Made by a program: the position numbers and the translations under genes. A DNA stretch of 64,000 bases from Pycnopodia helianthoides (taxonomy: Eukaryota > Echinodermata > Asteroidea > Forcipulatida > Asteriidae), in the NCBI GenBank assembly GCA_032158295.1, contig CM063250.1, positions 6,063,001 through 6,127,000 on the forward strand. Direction: 5' to 3'. This document shows positions 24,280 through 37,962 of this stretch, piece by piece. A model generated the notes under the pieces. It was not told the DNA's origin and ran no database searches. It saw nothing but the letters and a program-made list of their open reading frames with translations. Numbering within the stretch: position 1 is the stretch's first letter; each line of letters begins with the position of its first letter.

Positions 24280-24688
24280 TACGGAGCTCTGGAAGTGCCA
24301 TCCAACTTGTTTGAGATCCTGAGACAATTTACAGCAGGATGAAGACATCATAAACGTAAGACGACGTCATCCCAACATGATTTATATCGGAATGACGACA
24401 TCTTGAAAGCAGGATGTCGTCTTCCCAAGAAAAATTATATTGGGCTCTTGACATTTTCAGGATGCTATCATCCCGTGATGAACTATCTCGGGAAGTCGAC
24501 ATATTGACTTTCATGATGTCGACACCGTAAGATGAAATATATCTGGAAGACGACATCTTACTTCAGGATGTCGTCATCCCGAGATACATCATCTCATGAT
24601 GTCACCATCTTACGTTTATGATGTCATCGTTCTGCAGTAAATAATCTCAGGATCTCAGCATGTCGGATGGCACTTCCAGAACTCCGTA
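24280..24688. mobile_element. Inverted-repeat element with internal GATGTCGTCATCC repeats
   Basis: A 409-bp element whose ends are near-perfect complements (TACGGAGCTCTGGAAGTGCC at the left, GGCACTTCCAGAACTCCGTA at the right). The interior is filled with variants of GACGACATC and its complement GATGTCGTCATCC, in both orientations, so it can fold many ways. No coding capacity. Confidence 0.75.
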
Positions 24689-26689
24689 TCTTGTATTCAA
24701 CACAAACTTAGTATCGGTCATTATGAATGTAAAATACACTTCAGTTCAAATTTTTTGAGTCGCGGCAAATGCTAAGAATCCATGTTAAAACATTGTTGGT
24801 CCTCTCCATGAATTTCCAGCTCACACAGGGTTTTTCGAAGAGAGCAATTATGTTTGAAGACATTTGTACATAATGTTTGATTAATACAGGCAAAGCAACT
24901 CTTTGGAAGATCAGAGATTGTGTGCCTGGACGATGAATGCGTCACAAGTGAATGAAGTTTAAGGTCTGGGTCACCCCTGTACCTTTAAAAAAGGAAGATC
25001 AGCCCCCCCCCCCCCCCACACACACACACACACCCATCCCCCCCCCCCAAAAAAGGGACAATTTTTTATAAACAGCATACTTTTCGAATTCAGACCATCC
25101 ATTTTACACAAAGTCTGTTTTCTCGTGCGCTCCCAATCTCCAGAATCGTCTTATTTTTAATGAAAACCCCACTTGTTATGCACTTGTTTCTTTTTAAAAC
25201 AGTTCAGGAAACTTGTTTCTACCTGACGTGGCGTCATTTTTTTTTTGTCAGGTATTCAAGACTTCATTTTAATAAACAACTTTTAAGAGAGAAAGCTCCG
25301 AATTCCCCGGGGTAAAGTTGGGGGTCGCGGTTGGCATTTAGATGAATGAGATGTTTGCATTGCGCCTGTGTAGTATGAGTTGTTTGCGGGCAGGCTGGCT
25401 GGCTCAGGGGACTCTCTGGGTACCTTTAACAGACTACCCTTTCGGGGTGGTTCAGATTTGAGAAGTTCAATGTCAACCGAATTAGCACGGGATCAAGGAG
25501 TTGCTCTAAAATGGTTGAACATTTAAATAATAGTTATATGTAAGGAGGAATTAATACTGATTTTGAAGATGATCCCTGTGGTCAGAACTCGGACTGGAAA
25601 ACTTAATCACGATTTCAATTTGTATCAAACCAATAATACAAATAGAATTTTCACACAAACTTACACTTTAGGGTTATAAAAATCATCGTCATTGTCATAA
25701 TGATTGAGAAATGATTGTTCAACCGATGCATCTACAACTATGGGAGGTTGTTGAGAGACGGGCATAGTCACCTTTTCACACTTAGCATAATGTTCACATA
25801 GGCGTCAGAAGTCGACATGACTCAAGTTCAACGGACCCTGGAAGGCCGGCCAGGAGAAATCCGCAAATAAGTTGTCAAGTTCAGAGTCTAGCTTGTCCCC
25901 TCGAGGGCCATTTCTGGGCCACCAAATTGCCTCCATCTTGTGTGATCAACGGACAAATCGCATGCTTCCATGAACAGATCAAAACAACAACGTAAAAAAA
26001 TGCTGAAAGGACCTCGGTAGAGCTTGAAACCGACTTGTGGATTATAATGGGAGTACGCTGAATCTCGGTCATGTACGCAGAGGCAACTATTACTGGTTGG
26101 ACCGACGAGTCACCCTGTCGAGATCCAGACTAAATTATTGTTTTTATGTTTAAGAATTAGAGAAACCAGTCTTACTGCTTTCGGTCTTTGTTATTCGGCT
26201 TACCTTCCTGCGTTGGAGAAAGTATCTGAAAGTTTGGATTTACAGAACCCTGGCAGAACCCTTTAACTTTACCGCGACCAAGTTTAGCTACACTGTACTG
26301 CGGTACGGGCCCAAGACCTTGTGTTTTTGCTATATTTCTCTCGATCCATTTCTACAGAATATGAGAGAGAAAGTGTGCTACAAACACAGGGGCCCATGGC
26401 CTTTATTTGTTGGGGTCTCCCCAAGACGAATCTAGGCTAACTGTCTGCCTCATTCGTTTTTAGTAGTTCCTTTACGTTTGACCCAAATCAACAACCGAGA
26501 ATGTTGATGGCTTCTTTTTATGCATACGCTGAACAAGTTCAAACTTCCGGAAACGAGTTCAATAATTGCAGACGATCATTGTGTTTAATAACAGGTGGTA
26601 AGTCGGGAGAATGTTTTAAGTAAGTGATCAGAAATATTATTTCTGACATGCTCGAATAACTACGAGCCCCTCAAGACCTACCCACGTAA

Positions 26690-26910
26690 CCCGCCGTGAT
26701 TGTAAATAAAGCTCTGTCACAGCAGCGGGCAGGCGTGATTGGTCGGCAGTAGATTTCTCGCGGAGGGTTGATATCTCCCGGGATTTGGCTCGCAACGCCG
26801 GCGGTAAGATTCGCGGCGGCCGCCCTGGCTGGCGAAGGCACCCGGCTGCAAAGAGAGACAACACACAACAACAGAAAGCCGGCAGGCAGGGCGAAACAAA
26901 AACTGCGGCA
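26690..26910. promoter_or_regulatory. CpG-rich island in intergenic DNA
   Basis: A GC/CpG-rich block containing GCCGGCGG and GCGGCGGCCGCC runs and an inverted CCAAT box (GATTGGTCGG). On the plus strand it is followed by a donor-like GCGGTAAGA; on the minus strand a strong acceptor-like TTGTCTCTCTTTGCAG lies within it. A 141-codon minus frame (26637-27062) spans it but has no recognisable domain. Promoter, enhancer or an exon of an unrecognised transcript are all possible. Confidence 0.25.
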
Positions 26911-28351
26911 AGAACTATTGAAGAGAAACCGGCTTGTCTTCTGAACAATTTAAAATGGTTTTGATAACAGCAGAAATGGTTCAGGTTGCGCCGAAAGTCA
27001 CAACTTCGGTTTATGTTGTTTTCAAAATTTGAACATTTCAATGTGGACACGCCCTTGATCAATGAAATGGGCCAGCTTACAGCAATAATTCATTAAAGTT
27101 TCCATACGTATTTGAACATTCCTAAAAAGCTAACTTGACGGTTTTAATATAAAAACAAGACTAGGTTTATAATTAATACAAGTTCCACTCCTTGTGTAAA
27201 ACGTCTTCAATGATGCCCCCTTCATTAAAATGTCTTGGCCCCCTGATTTACAAGGCAGAGGGCGGGGAGGGGGGGGGGGGGCTCGATTACGGAGAATGGT
27301 GTTATACTACAGACCGTTGTTTATAATCAATTGCTTATGCTGTACAATGGAGGGCGCCTTGAGAAGTCGATCTCCAACGTCATTGAGTGTCAACACACAA
27401 AAACTAAATCACTTTTTCATCAAGAAAACAAACTTCACCTTAAACGCAGTGGCCGACAGCGTGTCAATATTTGGACAACACTGAACCTGTAATAAGACGT
27501 AACAATTACGTCATCAAGTATGGCTTGGACTCGTTCTCCAATAATTCACGTGCGTTTCGATGAATAATGAGAATTGAAAAATGGCTCGGCGTGCCAAAGA
27601 CGTTGTTAGAACACCATCAACTTTGCGAGACTTAAATAACCATGGTGACGTCATAATGAAGACTAAGCCATGTTTTTTTAAGTTCTCTTCTCGTGGTGTC
27701 TAGATTTCTATGTGACGTGTTTGAACCACAGCCCTACAAGTGTAAATTCTTGATGTGACAGCAATTAGAACACCCTTTAAGTTGGTTGAAATATAAAGAA
27801 GAAAAAAACAAAACAAAATTTAGGGCTGAATAATTTTTTATTTTTTTTTAGGATACTTTGTCACTCACATGTTTGGCACATGGAACACCCTCTTTCACAG
27901 TCAGTAAATTAATCAAGTTTGATGTTGGATGGGAGGAGAATTTGTCTTTAACTTTTCGGCGTGGACTCTTTGTTTTGATGCCTCCCCTGACCACGTGACA
28001 GGAAGACCTCACGAGAGCCTCTCCGTGGCAACATGGTGCAATTTAAGACATCAAGACGAAAATGACCGTCGAAGGCCGGACACATTAATGGAATATTTCT
28101 CATGTTGGTGGTCGCCAAACCGAGAAGGTTACATACTCATTACTTTAGCCCCGTCAGGAGATTGCTAATCAAGCCAGCTTGCCGAGACCAGTCGCCAGAA
28201 CAACATCTACGGCGTCGGTCGTTCCACCAATTGTTTACCCCCAATCTGCGGGTAGGCCTGAATTATTGTTACACAACTGGCAACAATCAACCCCTTCGCT
28301 CCTTGGGAAATCGGAGAAAAGTGGCCCGATATCCCCGTAGTTTCAAAAACA

Positions 28352-28620
<269 letters not shown>

Positions 28621-30069
28621 CCTTGTGGTTTTTATTGTGTGAGAACTTTTTTTTTTATTGCCAGAGTATTTTTACGTGACCTTGTTGGGCATCCAGAGTT
28701 CTTGTATTGATTTAATAGGTCGTAAAAACAAAATGAGTAAATTCTCACCGTGGTATGTGTGGAATTATGGAGCATTGTAATGACAGACCTTGCCGATTGG
28801 ATCATTAAGAATCTAATATCAATCTCAATTAGACGTTCCGAAACAAACAAACAACCAACATATTTTATTTGAGTTTAGTAGGCTATGGCTGGTAGCGAAG
28901 TTTTGCTGCCACAAAAGCGTTTTTTGTTTGGACTAATTATCTTTCTAATTAGTTTAACTTTTTGGACAACTATTGCAGGTTTTGTTTCGTTAGAGGGTGT
29001 GGAACGGATAATCATTTCTCTATATTATAATAAAATGTTTTCAAACAGTCGTATGTATTCACAAGGTATTCCACAATATTCACTGTCATTTCAAGGGCTG
29101 AGGGTGGCGGATTTCTGTACGCCACACGTAACGGCTGTAGGCAAACACCGCAATAACTCATCAATTTACAGCAATGGGAAGTAATTAGTTAATGACAGAG
29201 AATGCGTCGGTCTCCAGTGTGGTTTCGCGCCTTCGCAGTGATTTTTTTTATGTATTCTCGATTGACACAGGATAGCCTACTTCAAGATATCCCAGCCGAC
29301 GACTGTTCCAAGTACCCTTTCCCAGCACTGGACCGGTACCCCTGCAGAACCCTTAATTTGAAAAAGAAGTACATGGATGTTTTAAATTGTGGCTGCGTCA
29401 ACAGCAATGGCTCATATCGACGCAGTCTCTCATCGGTGCAGACAAAGTTTTTCGGTTTTTGCTTACCAGCTACCTTTATTCTTCTCCACAGGGGTAAACC
29501 CTCATGTTCCCAGCTGCCGTAGACAAATGCCTCCAGGAAAAAAATGTACTCCGAGTTAGCGTGTACTCAGTAATGGTTTATAATATTTGCATCTTATTCT
29601 AAGACGTCAATATCATAATAAAAGAAAGTCATGTTAATAATCTTTGCTGAATTAGACCCTCTGATGAACGTCACAGTCACTGGTGAACGTTGCAACCTGC
29701 CCAACGTCCCCATAGCAACACTTCATTAGCCATTCTTCCCGCGTCTAATTTGTATATATATTTATATACATTTTTCCCCGCGTTTATATTCTTAATCAAA
29801 TTTGCTCTTGGTGAACAATCACTAATGAGGTTGTTTGTTTGAATTACTGTGTAGATGTAGCGACTTGCAATCTATAGGTGAGCTAAATCGGTGTGTGTGT
29901 GTGTGTGCGTGTGTACGTGTGTCTGTTCGTGTAATTGGTTACAGTTCATTTGAGATTATTTCGAAGGTGGGGCGGTGAAAGAAATTCCGGTGGGAAAATC
30001 AAACACTCTCGGGGTTTCAATTAAGGAAGAAACTTTGAAACTCAAAGATGTAATGTGATGTAATTATTA

Positions 30070-30360
30070 ATGAGTCATATCCATGATATAGTCAATCACG
30101 GCATGTTCATTATAAGTATTTATTTGACATCTTTCTGAAGAAACCAAGGGTTCTTGAAGAGTGACCAGCACTTTAATCATGACGATGAAGAAGATGTAAT
30201 GTTTTATAGCAGGGAAACCCCAGTTAGAGAAAACCCACGCAATTAGGTAGTAAAGACTGAAAGCCCACTGCACGTGCAAGGCTCCATCCGAGGATGGATT
30301 CGAACCTATGTCCACCAGATATGAGGCCGGGCATGATACCACTATAGGGCAACCTGACCA
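30070..30360 (-). repeat. Probable tRNA-derived SINE
   Basis: On the minus strand GTTGCCCTATAGTGGTATC resembles a polymerase III A box and GGTTCGAATCC is a perfect B box, 35 nt apart, followed by about 220 nt of unrelated body. The cloverleaf anticodon stem does not pair well, so this is not a functional tRNA gene. Confidence 0.45.
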
Positions 30361-30839
30361 GTATATAACCTGTGGTGATTAGAATATATTAGGCGTATAA
30401 TTACCAAGTACTATCTAAGGGTGCTTGCTTTGAAACAAAATGCTGACATCAGGGAGGAGTCATGTAATGTATCCAACTGAACATGCGCCTAGTGTAAGAA
30501 CCAAGCTCGTATAAAACAAAACGTCAATTCGTATTAATATTTGTAGGCGCAGGTATTGAGCCGCTAAAACTAATCTTTATCTATCCTGTAGCCTACATCC
30601 AATGAAGGTGGTGTGTGTACAAGGAAACAATTAGAAACTTCCCCCTCCGCCACACACACGTTTGTCGACCCCGTATACCGAGGACACCTCTTTGTTCTCC
30701 CATTGTTTGGAGTTCCTTTTAGAGACGTCCCCGGTAGTTTGCGAAGCGAGGAGAGGACGTCCTTGATCTGTCAATACACTAGATCCCTTTTGTTAAAATT
30801 CTCGGTTTCAACGAGTAGACACACTCACGAAAGTGTGTA

Positions 30840-31023
30840 AACACCTGCAATCGGGGACCTCCTATTGTCCCTCTTTTGTTTGTACTCTAACTTTTTGGCA
30901 ACAGCTCTCATTGGTTTTGTACACGTTTTCCAACTGGGGACCTTTCCCCAAACGGGACCTTTCCCAAAACGGGGACCCTATTGTCCTCTTTTGTTATAGG
31001 TCCCCGGTTTGAATGTGTATGCC

Positions 31024-31062
<39 letters not shown>

Positions 31063-31216
31063 CCTTACGGATCCGGTATGTGGGGTACTGCTATTGTTGT
31101 TCTATTATTCCCTTTTCTGAAGAATTCCCTTGTGGGGCCCAATTGTTCCTATTGAAATGACCTTGTGGGGTCCATTGTTCCATTGTTGTCAGGACCCCAC
31201 ATATGCCCTTCTGTGT

Positions 31217-31258
<42 letters not shown>

Positions 31259-31400
31259 GTGTGTAATGACCACCAATCGTGGACCCTCCTATGTTCAACC
31301 TTTGTCCTGACAAACGTGGGCCCCAATGTTTTCCTTTGTGATAGCAATCGTGGAGGTATTGTCTATTTTGTCCTCTGTTTGAATGTCGCTACAAGGACAC
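30840..31400. repeat. CA-repeat composite with GGGGACC and TTGTCC motifs
   Basis: Two (CA)n tracts (31029-31061 and 31218-31257) lie within recurring GGGGACCT, CCTATTGTCC and GTGGGGTCC motifs in both orientations, suggesting a nested or foldback repeat. Confidence 0.55.
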
Positions 31401-31945
31401 ACACACGCGTTTGTCGAACTGATAAATCAACGACTTATCCATGTCCTCCCATTGTTTTGTTAACGGTTTTTTCTTCGTGCAAAGAAGAGAACCGATGACG
31501 AGGACGTCCTTTTGTCACACATCTGAGATAGACGTCGGTATCCACACGTCCAAACGTTGCTTATTTCGAGTACCCCGGCCGGCGTCCATAATCAGGAAAG
31601 TTTGCTCGTCATCCCCTTTCGAGGGAAACAATACAACTTAGATAAGACAAAAATCTTCAAGACTAGGAAAGCTTGTTATGCTATGGTAAAGCTAACAGAA
31701 CATGGTAATGCCAGAAAAAAAAGTCTGGGCTGCCTTCCATGCAGAAACCTCTCACAAATCTTGGTGAGGAATACAACAGACTATTCAGATTATTGGCATT
31801 GTTTCCAAAACGTCTCGGGAGGAACCATCAATATTTGACAATGTGCCAGTATTTGGAAACGGAGGCCAGACTGGGTGCATAGAACTATATTCCTAGCCCC
31901 TTGCTTGATGTACTACTAGTTGGCGGGTGCCACCTCTGCAGACCC

Positions 31946-31996
31946 CCCCCCCACCCAACCCCCACCCCCCCCACCCCACCCCCACCCCACCCCCAC
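31946..31996. repeat. C-rich low-complexity tract
   Basis: CCCCACC-type pyrimidine repeats. The Pro- and Gly-rich frames on both strands are shadows. Confidence 0.9.
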
Positions 31997-34900
31997 AGCG
32001 CAATTTTTTTCCAGTCAGCTCTGAGACAGTGAGCCGGCTTCAACATCGTCTTAATAATAGTCGTGAGCTTCAAAGATGTTTGCAAATTGTAACACCCTTA
32101 CTTACAGAGACAAAAACATGTCAATATGCTATGCGGTCTCAAAACCTTTCCAGAAAGAAAAACAAGTCATTTAATTTCAACATGAGCGAATCATTCAATT
32201 ATTTGCGTCAATTTCCGTCAATATTACGACAAAGCAGTACGTGTCGAGTCCACGGGTTAATTTTCTTATGAAAAAAAAAAGTGTAACTGTACAGTTTGAT
32301 TTGAACATCCCTGTAATACTGAAACAGATCATGACATTCTGGAAACATTTAAATCTGTAAAACAATAATGCTCTGCCTTTAACACGCGGTGATGATTCAT
32401 CTGATTAGGTTGCACATTTTCTGGGGTTTTTGTACTTGTTTGAGGTGAAGTCATCGACCCAACTTGCCGTGACGCATTCTATAACATGAAGTACACATCC
32501 CACCATACCAGTCGACTGGAGTTACAAACAAAAGACTAGCAGCACTGAGCCAATCATGTCACTTCTAATCATCTCCCAAAACACACCACGCCGAGAATTT
32601 TGACTCACCGAACCTAGAGAATAAGTTTCATTGCGAAACTTTTTTATTACGAATTGTTGTGAAACTCAACGCCGAGTTCCAAGCAAGATGAGTATTACGA
32701 ACCAGGATGAACATTCAGCGGGCTTCCCCCCGCGAACCACCCATTCTTCCCAATTAAAATGTTCCCTCGTATATACCAAGAAAAAGCACATCTATTAAAA
32801 ATCCTATGGACAATATCAATATTGCATATCAATATGTCAGCTGAAATCAATATGCAACCACCTAACCCTCGCACAGCATTAAAAAGGAAAACTTGGGAAC
32901 GGGGCAGTATAGAGCTGTCAAAACAGTGTCACACGAATATTGTTCAGGATCAAATGAATCAAGACAAAAACAATTTACCAAATAACACCCAAATGAAAAT
33001 AATAACCAATCATATTTTGTGAGCATGATGTGATACCATAGTAGTGCGGGACAGAACGGTGACTGTTTGCCGGCGTTCAACTTGGTTTAGATAGACTCGT
33101 GAGCTGTACGGAATACATTGACTACCAATGACGTATCTGTTACACTCACAACCAATTTGCACATTTAAAAAGTATACACCAACATGCCATTAATGTCTTT
33201 ACATACTGTAGTCTTCCATGTTATCTTGATACGCATCTAATCAATATAACCACCTCTATTACTCAGCATGTATGTTTTGCACTATGGAACCAATTTGGAT
33301 ATTGCCCCGCTCCCCCCCCCCCCCATCCTCACAACAAAACGTCATCGTAATTGTCAAGTGCCCAATTCTGATAATCCACACGGGTGTAGATGTAAAAAAT
33401 GAGTTGGTAATTCAATCACAGCTCGCTGTCAGTTGGATCCTGATGCAGGACCTCATTAGTGGGCGTTGCTGCATCGACTGATTAGCCAGACTATTGTACC
33501 CACGGGAAGACGCTCTGGATGAGGAGGCATCTCATTCCAAATGTTTCCTGAGATAAAGTGTCTTAGATAATTATGATAATATGATAAGCGTAAAACTCAT
33601 CTGATCTCCACTTCTTAAGGTGTCATTATCTCTCGCCCCCCCTCCCCCAATCAGAGTTTGCATTGTGCGTTAATTTGGCTCTACAATTAAGATGGATTCA
33701 TTAAGTTATTCATCATTATGACGAATCTCGGAGTTTGTGAAATCAAAAACTCCTCTCCAGGTAACCAGACGAAATTAAGTTAAAACTCTATGGACTATCA
33801 CAGTATATAACACAATCTTCAACTAATTGTATATAGATGTTATGTTGTGGGTATAGAACGACATTGCTTTGAGAGGTAATATCCTTCTGCAATAAAGTAT
33901 GACTTCATAACAGATTAGTATTTAAGATCAAACAGTTTTACAAAGACAAATGTGTAGGTTAAGCTTGTTTTATATACTAGAAACCAGCAAGAGAAGTCCG
34001 AATGGTCATTCTAAAAAATTAGTTGCACTGGCTAAATTATCGGTGGTCAGTTCCGTATTGCCACAAAGGCATACCAATAAAACTTTTAAATGCTGTGGTG
34101 GAAAAAGGGCAAACATGGACAATCCAATTTTTAGATGGCAACGTCAGACTAAAAGTACAAATTATACTAATAAGCAAGGGTTTCGGTCCGTATTTAGTCG
34201 AACACAAATTTCACAAAGTCGACGATCGTACTATTTCAAAGAGTGTATTGATTTCGTACGACGTGTGGAAACTTTGTGGAGTATCGGTAGCATATCAACA
34301 GTTTGCACCAAAAGATGTCACTTCTAGAAACTTTACATGTTGAGATGTTATCGGTCTGACTGGCCGATAACTTTGAGTTGTTAAGTGGTATTTCTCAACG
34401 CGAGAATTACGACGACAACACCTTTAAGGTGAGGAAACATTAAGTGTTGTTTTAATTCAATAGGTCGGCATGACGCTCAAGTAAATATCGATGTAACAAC
34501 CCGATTAATCGATTGAATATCGGAGAATCACTCACCTATGTTGACTGACTGAAGAAGGTATTCCAAAAGCAGGGGACGAAACAACCGCAGAAAAGCGTAC
34601 AAAATAATATACAGATCTGTAGTACTGATTCTGTTGACGACACGAACTCTACGCGTCCACACACACACATCCAATCGCAGCTGACAAAAAGTTGAGAAAG
34701 ACCGGGAGAAACAAGGCGCGTTGCCAAGCCTTTCAGCTGACTGTTCAATGCTGACTCGCTCGTCTTTAACTGAACGCATGTATCAGTCATTATGTCATGC
34801 TCTAAAATAAACTTGTTTCTCCAGAGAAAAGTAAGTCAATGCCTTTCCTGTCATTTTTTTTTTTTTTTGGCCCAGCAGCCACACAGGCAATACACTGTTA

Positions 34901-35438
34901 GGTGATGTGGTGATACAATAAAGAATACTGCCGATGTGAAAGTTCAGCATTGGTGTAGTCAGGAGAATCAAAACTTTTATTTGTTCATGTCGTACGTGTC
35001 TCTGTGGTGCAGTTAAATCATAGAGCATGGTAAAACCTGTTCCAATAACTTCTTTTCCTGCATTGTTTTTACGAGTCCGCTGTCGAATCAAAGTGCCGTT
35101 CGGCGTCAGCGCCGAATGAACGGGTCACTGGAACTTTCTTACAATCACTCTGTAAGATGCAGAAAAGTTCAGTAACTTGCCTTTGTTTCACTCGAAATTG
35201 TAAATTATAGATTTGTGTTTGTTTTAGATATCAGGTTAAGTTCAATGCTCTATAGCTATTACTTTGAGACTCTGTGTCAAGTCAAGGTAGATTTTAGTCG
35301 GTCAGCGCGCTCGTGTGCAGAGTGATATCACCGAATGATGCCGGCAGTTGTTCTGACATTGTCAAGGTTAAGAATTCCGCTCTTTTGTTGAGTCATTCCC
35401 GTCCGGAACTACATCATCTTTGTATATACGCTTTAGGT

Positions 35439-36082
35439 ATAAACAAAGTTCCCTATATTATTCCCAAACCCAGGGAATCAGATGCGAAAAAACCCTCCGG
35501 TGTTGTCGCCATGTATGGCCATGTATCATTCGTTTATTTTCAATGCCGAGAATTGAATTCTGAAGAGAGTGGCTTTAATTAGGTCGTACGGTATCCAAAT
35601 TGGCGGCTACGGCTACGGCTGTCGCTAAGGGTGTAGCTAAGGATGTCCTATAAACAAAGTTCCCTATATTATTCCCAAACCCAGGGAATCAGATGCGAAA
35701 AAAACCCTCCGGTGTTGTCGCACACTGGCCATGTATCATTCGTTTTTTATTTTCAATGCCGAGAGTTGAATTCTGAAGAGAGTGGCTTTAAAAATCCAAG
35801 GGTGAGTCGTGCAATAAAATGTACCCGACAACGAGTTCCAACATGTTAGTCGCCCTATAGTCTGTGACACAAACTGTGGATAGTTCCAACTCGACCTTCG
35901 TCTCTTGAGACGTGAACTTTCTTTAATTAGGTCGTACGGTATCCAAATTGGCGGCTACGGCTACGGCTGTCGCTTAGGGTGTAGCTAAGGATGTCCTATT
36001 CAATTCAACGCAATGGTGACGCGGCGATCCAGCCGTAGCCATAGCCGTAGCCATAGCCGTAGCCACCAATTCAGACATGGTC
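35439..36082. repeat. Tandem duplication with MITE family B copies
   Basis: Unit X (35439-35572, starting ATAAACAAAGTTCCCTATAT) and a truncated family B element (35573-35650) are followed at once by a second X (35651-35791), a spacer, and a complete family B element (35931-36082). The paired open frames with SEESGF are copies of X. Confidence 0.75.
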
Positions 36083-36765
36083 TTCCTCCCATTTGAGTAT
36101 TGGGGACATGTATCATCAAGTTGAAGCAGTTATGGACCAACTAACATAATTAAAGCGGAAGCATATGTCTATTAAATTCAGTGCATTAGGTTGGTAAGAA
36201 TACCCCAATGCAGTCGGTCATTCCCCTAGGTGATCGATCCCAAACCAATAGAAGATCTGGGGACAGGTTTTGACCATGAGAGGGATGGGGTTAATCATGA
36301 AATTAAAAAATTCACTTGATGCGACCATATAAAGCGATTAACCTATACCTCCAACGACGCTTACACCCCAATCGGTACTAATATCACCACAATGAGGTGT
36401 ATTAAAACTGCTATTTTCCATAATCAGTGCAATGATGCTATACCTTGAATGAACCCTGATTCTGACCCTGTTGCTCTAGAGTTCTTTCACAGAGGTCCTA
36501 CGGGTCGGGATTCCTTGCTAATCATGGCTAAAGGAACTCCAGCCCTCCCTCCCAGCTAAAGGAAGCAACCAAACAACCAGCTCAGACCGCGGGCAATAAG
36601 ATTGGCAAGGGGGACCACACATTTCCTAAAAGCTCTTCCGATCTCCGATCCCCTGTGACCTTCAACGCTAACGAGACCAAGATGTGGTTTGGGCACTGAC
36701 TAAATTGCACTTTTTACAGGCCGAACCCATCTTCATCGACAACAGACTGTGTAATCGCGGGAGGT

Positions 36766-36768
<3 letters not shown>

Positions 36769-36798
<30 letters not shown>
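36769..36798. repeat. Poly-A tract
   Basis: About 30 consecutive A residues with no adjacent retroelement body that I can recognise. Confidence 0.9.
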
Positions 36799-36800
<2 letters not shown>

Positions 36801-37103
36801 GCAAGCCAAATTGTTTGTTGCTTCATCTATTTGCATATTATACCTGCTGAAACGCGCGGTTTCTTGAATCCCATTCAGTCACGTCAAACATATATTGTTG
36901 ATTTCTTTAACCATTTTAAGGTTCTATTTATACTTAGGTCGCTTAATAAGTTAATAATAAACGAGTACTTACAATACAAGACTACAGGTTTCTTACCCCT
37001 TGTACCCTCGCCATACCTGTACTGCATTTTAGGTAACATGTTATAGCCCAATTCTTAAACATCATCCTCCTCTCCTGTCACTTCACACCAAACTGTTTGG
37101 ACT

Positions 37104-37492
37104 TCAGGGCAAAGTATACCTTCGGTTTTTGGATTCGTTCGATTGTTTTAGTCATGTACAATTGTAAATAAACACACAAAAACTAACCTGTGAAAATTTC
37201 ATTTCAAAAGGGGAAAATGTTTTGGAGTGGTTAAAATCTGGAGTGGTTATGTCCGCGCATGAAGAATAATCCGTATAATTTGACTACACACAATCTGAGA
37301 AACGTGTCACGCAGAAACGTTTCTCACATTGAAATAATTTTGCATCCCTCTCTCTAAAACCGCATTCCTTTGAAGGGAATCGTGTCTCAAAATGTTATAC
37401 ATTATTTACCAGCTGCAGTGCTTCATACCAAGTAAATTTTTTATGGTCATTAATTTTTGGAGTAATAACCAAAGGTATACCCTCCCTTTAAG
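37104..37492. mobile_element. MITE family E copy
   Basis: Ends GGGCAAAGTATACCTTCGG and CCAAAGGTATACCCTCCCTT are complementary. They match the element at 45801-46178 in end sequence. Confidence 0.55.
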
Positions 37493-37635
37493 ATCGGTGC
37501 GCCTAACCCAGTGATAAGCATTTGTTTTTTGAGCCTACATGCCCCTGTCCTTCTGAATCTTTCACTTCGGCAAATTAGAAGGATTTTGTACTGGAAGGGT
37601 ACTGGATGATCCGTTGTATCACGCTCTATGGTAAC

Positions 37636-37962
37636 TTAAAGGTATTGTACACTTTGGGTAACAGCTCAAAATCAGTGTCCACATTTTGTGTGAACAAACA
37701 AACCTGTGAAAGTTTGAGCTCAATTGGTCATCGAGGTCACGAGAAAATAGTGAAAAGAGATCTTATGTGTTTTCTGTTTTTTCAAATTATCGCGCGCGAT
37801 AATTACTATTGTTTTACTCGTTTCTCAGAAACGATAGCATTTTAAGCAGAAATATTTTAAGGAACCCTTTCTACCATTACTTACTTTAAATCATGTAAGT
37901 TATGTGTGAATCTGTGAACATTGTGTTTTTCGATCTTACCAATAGTGTACAGGGCCCTTAAT
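37636..37962. mobile_element. TTAA-flanked MITE, family G
   Basis: Ends TTAAAGGTATTGTACACTTT and AATAGTGTACAGGGCCCTTAA are inverted repeats, with TTAA at each boundary as for piggyBac-type target sites. The interior shares GAAAGTTTGAGCTCAATTGG and GGTCACGAGAAAATAGTGAAA with the element at 49107-49500. Confidence 0.65.

Noticed and set aside
30285..30360. Possible minus-strand tRNA gene
   Set aside because: A and B boxes are good but the anticodon stem does not pair; scored as a SINE.
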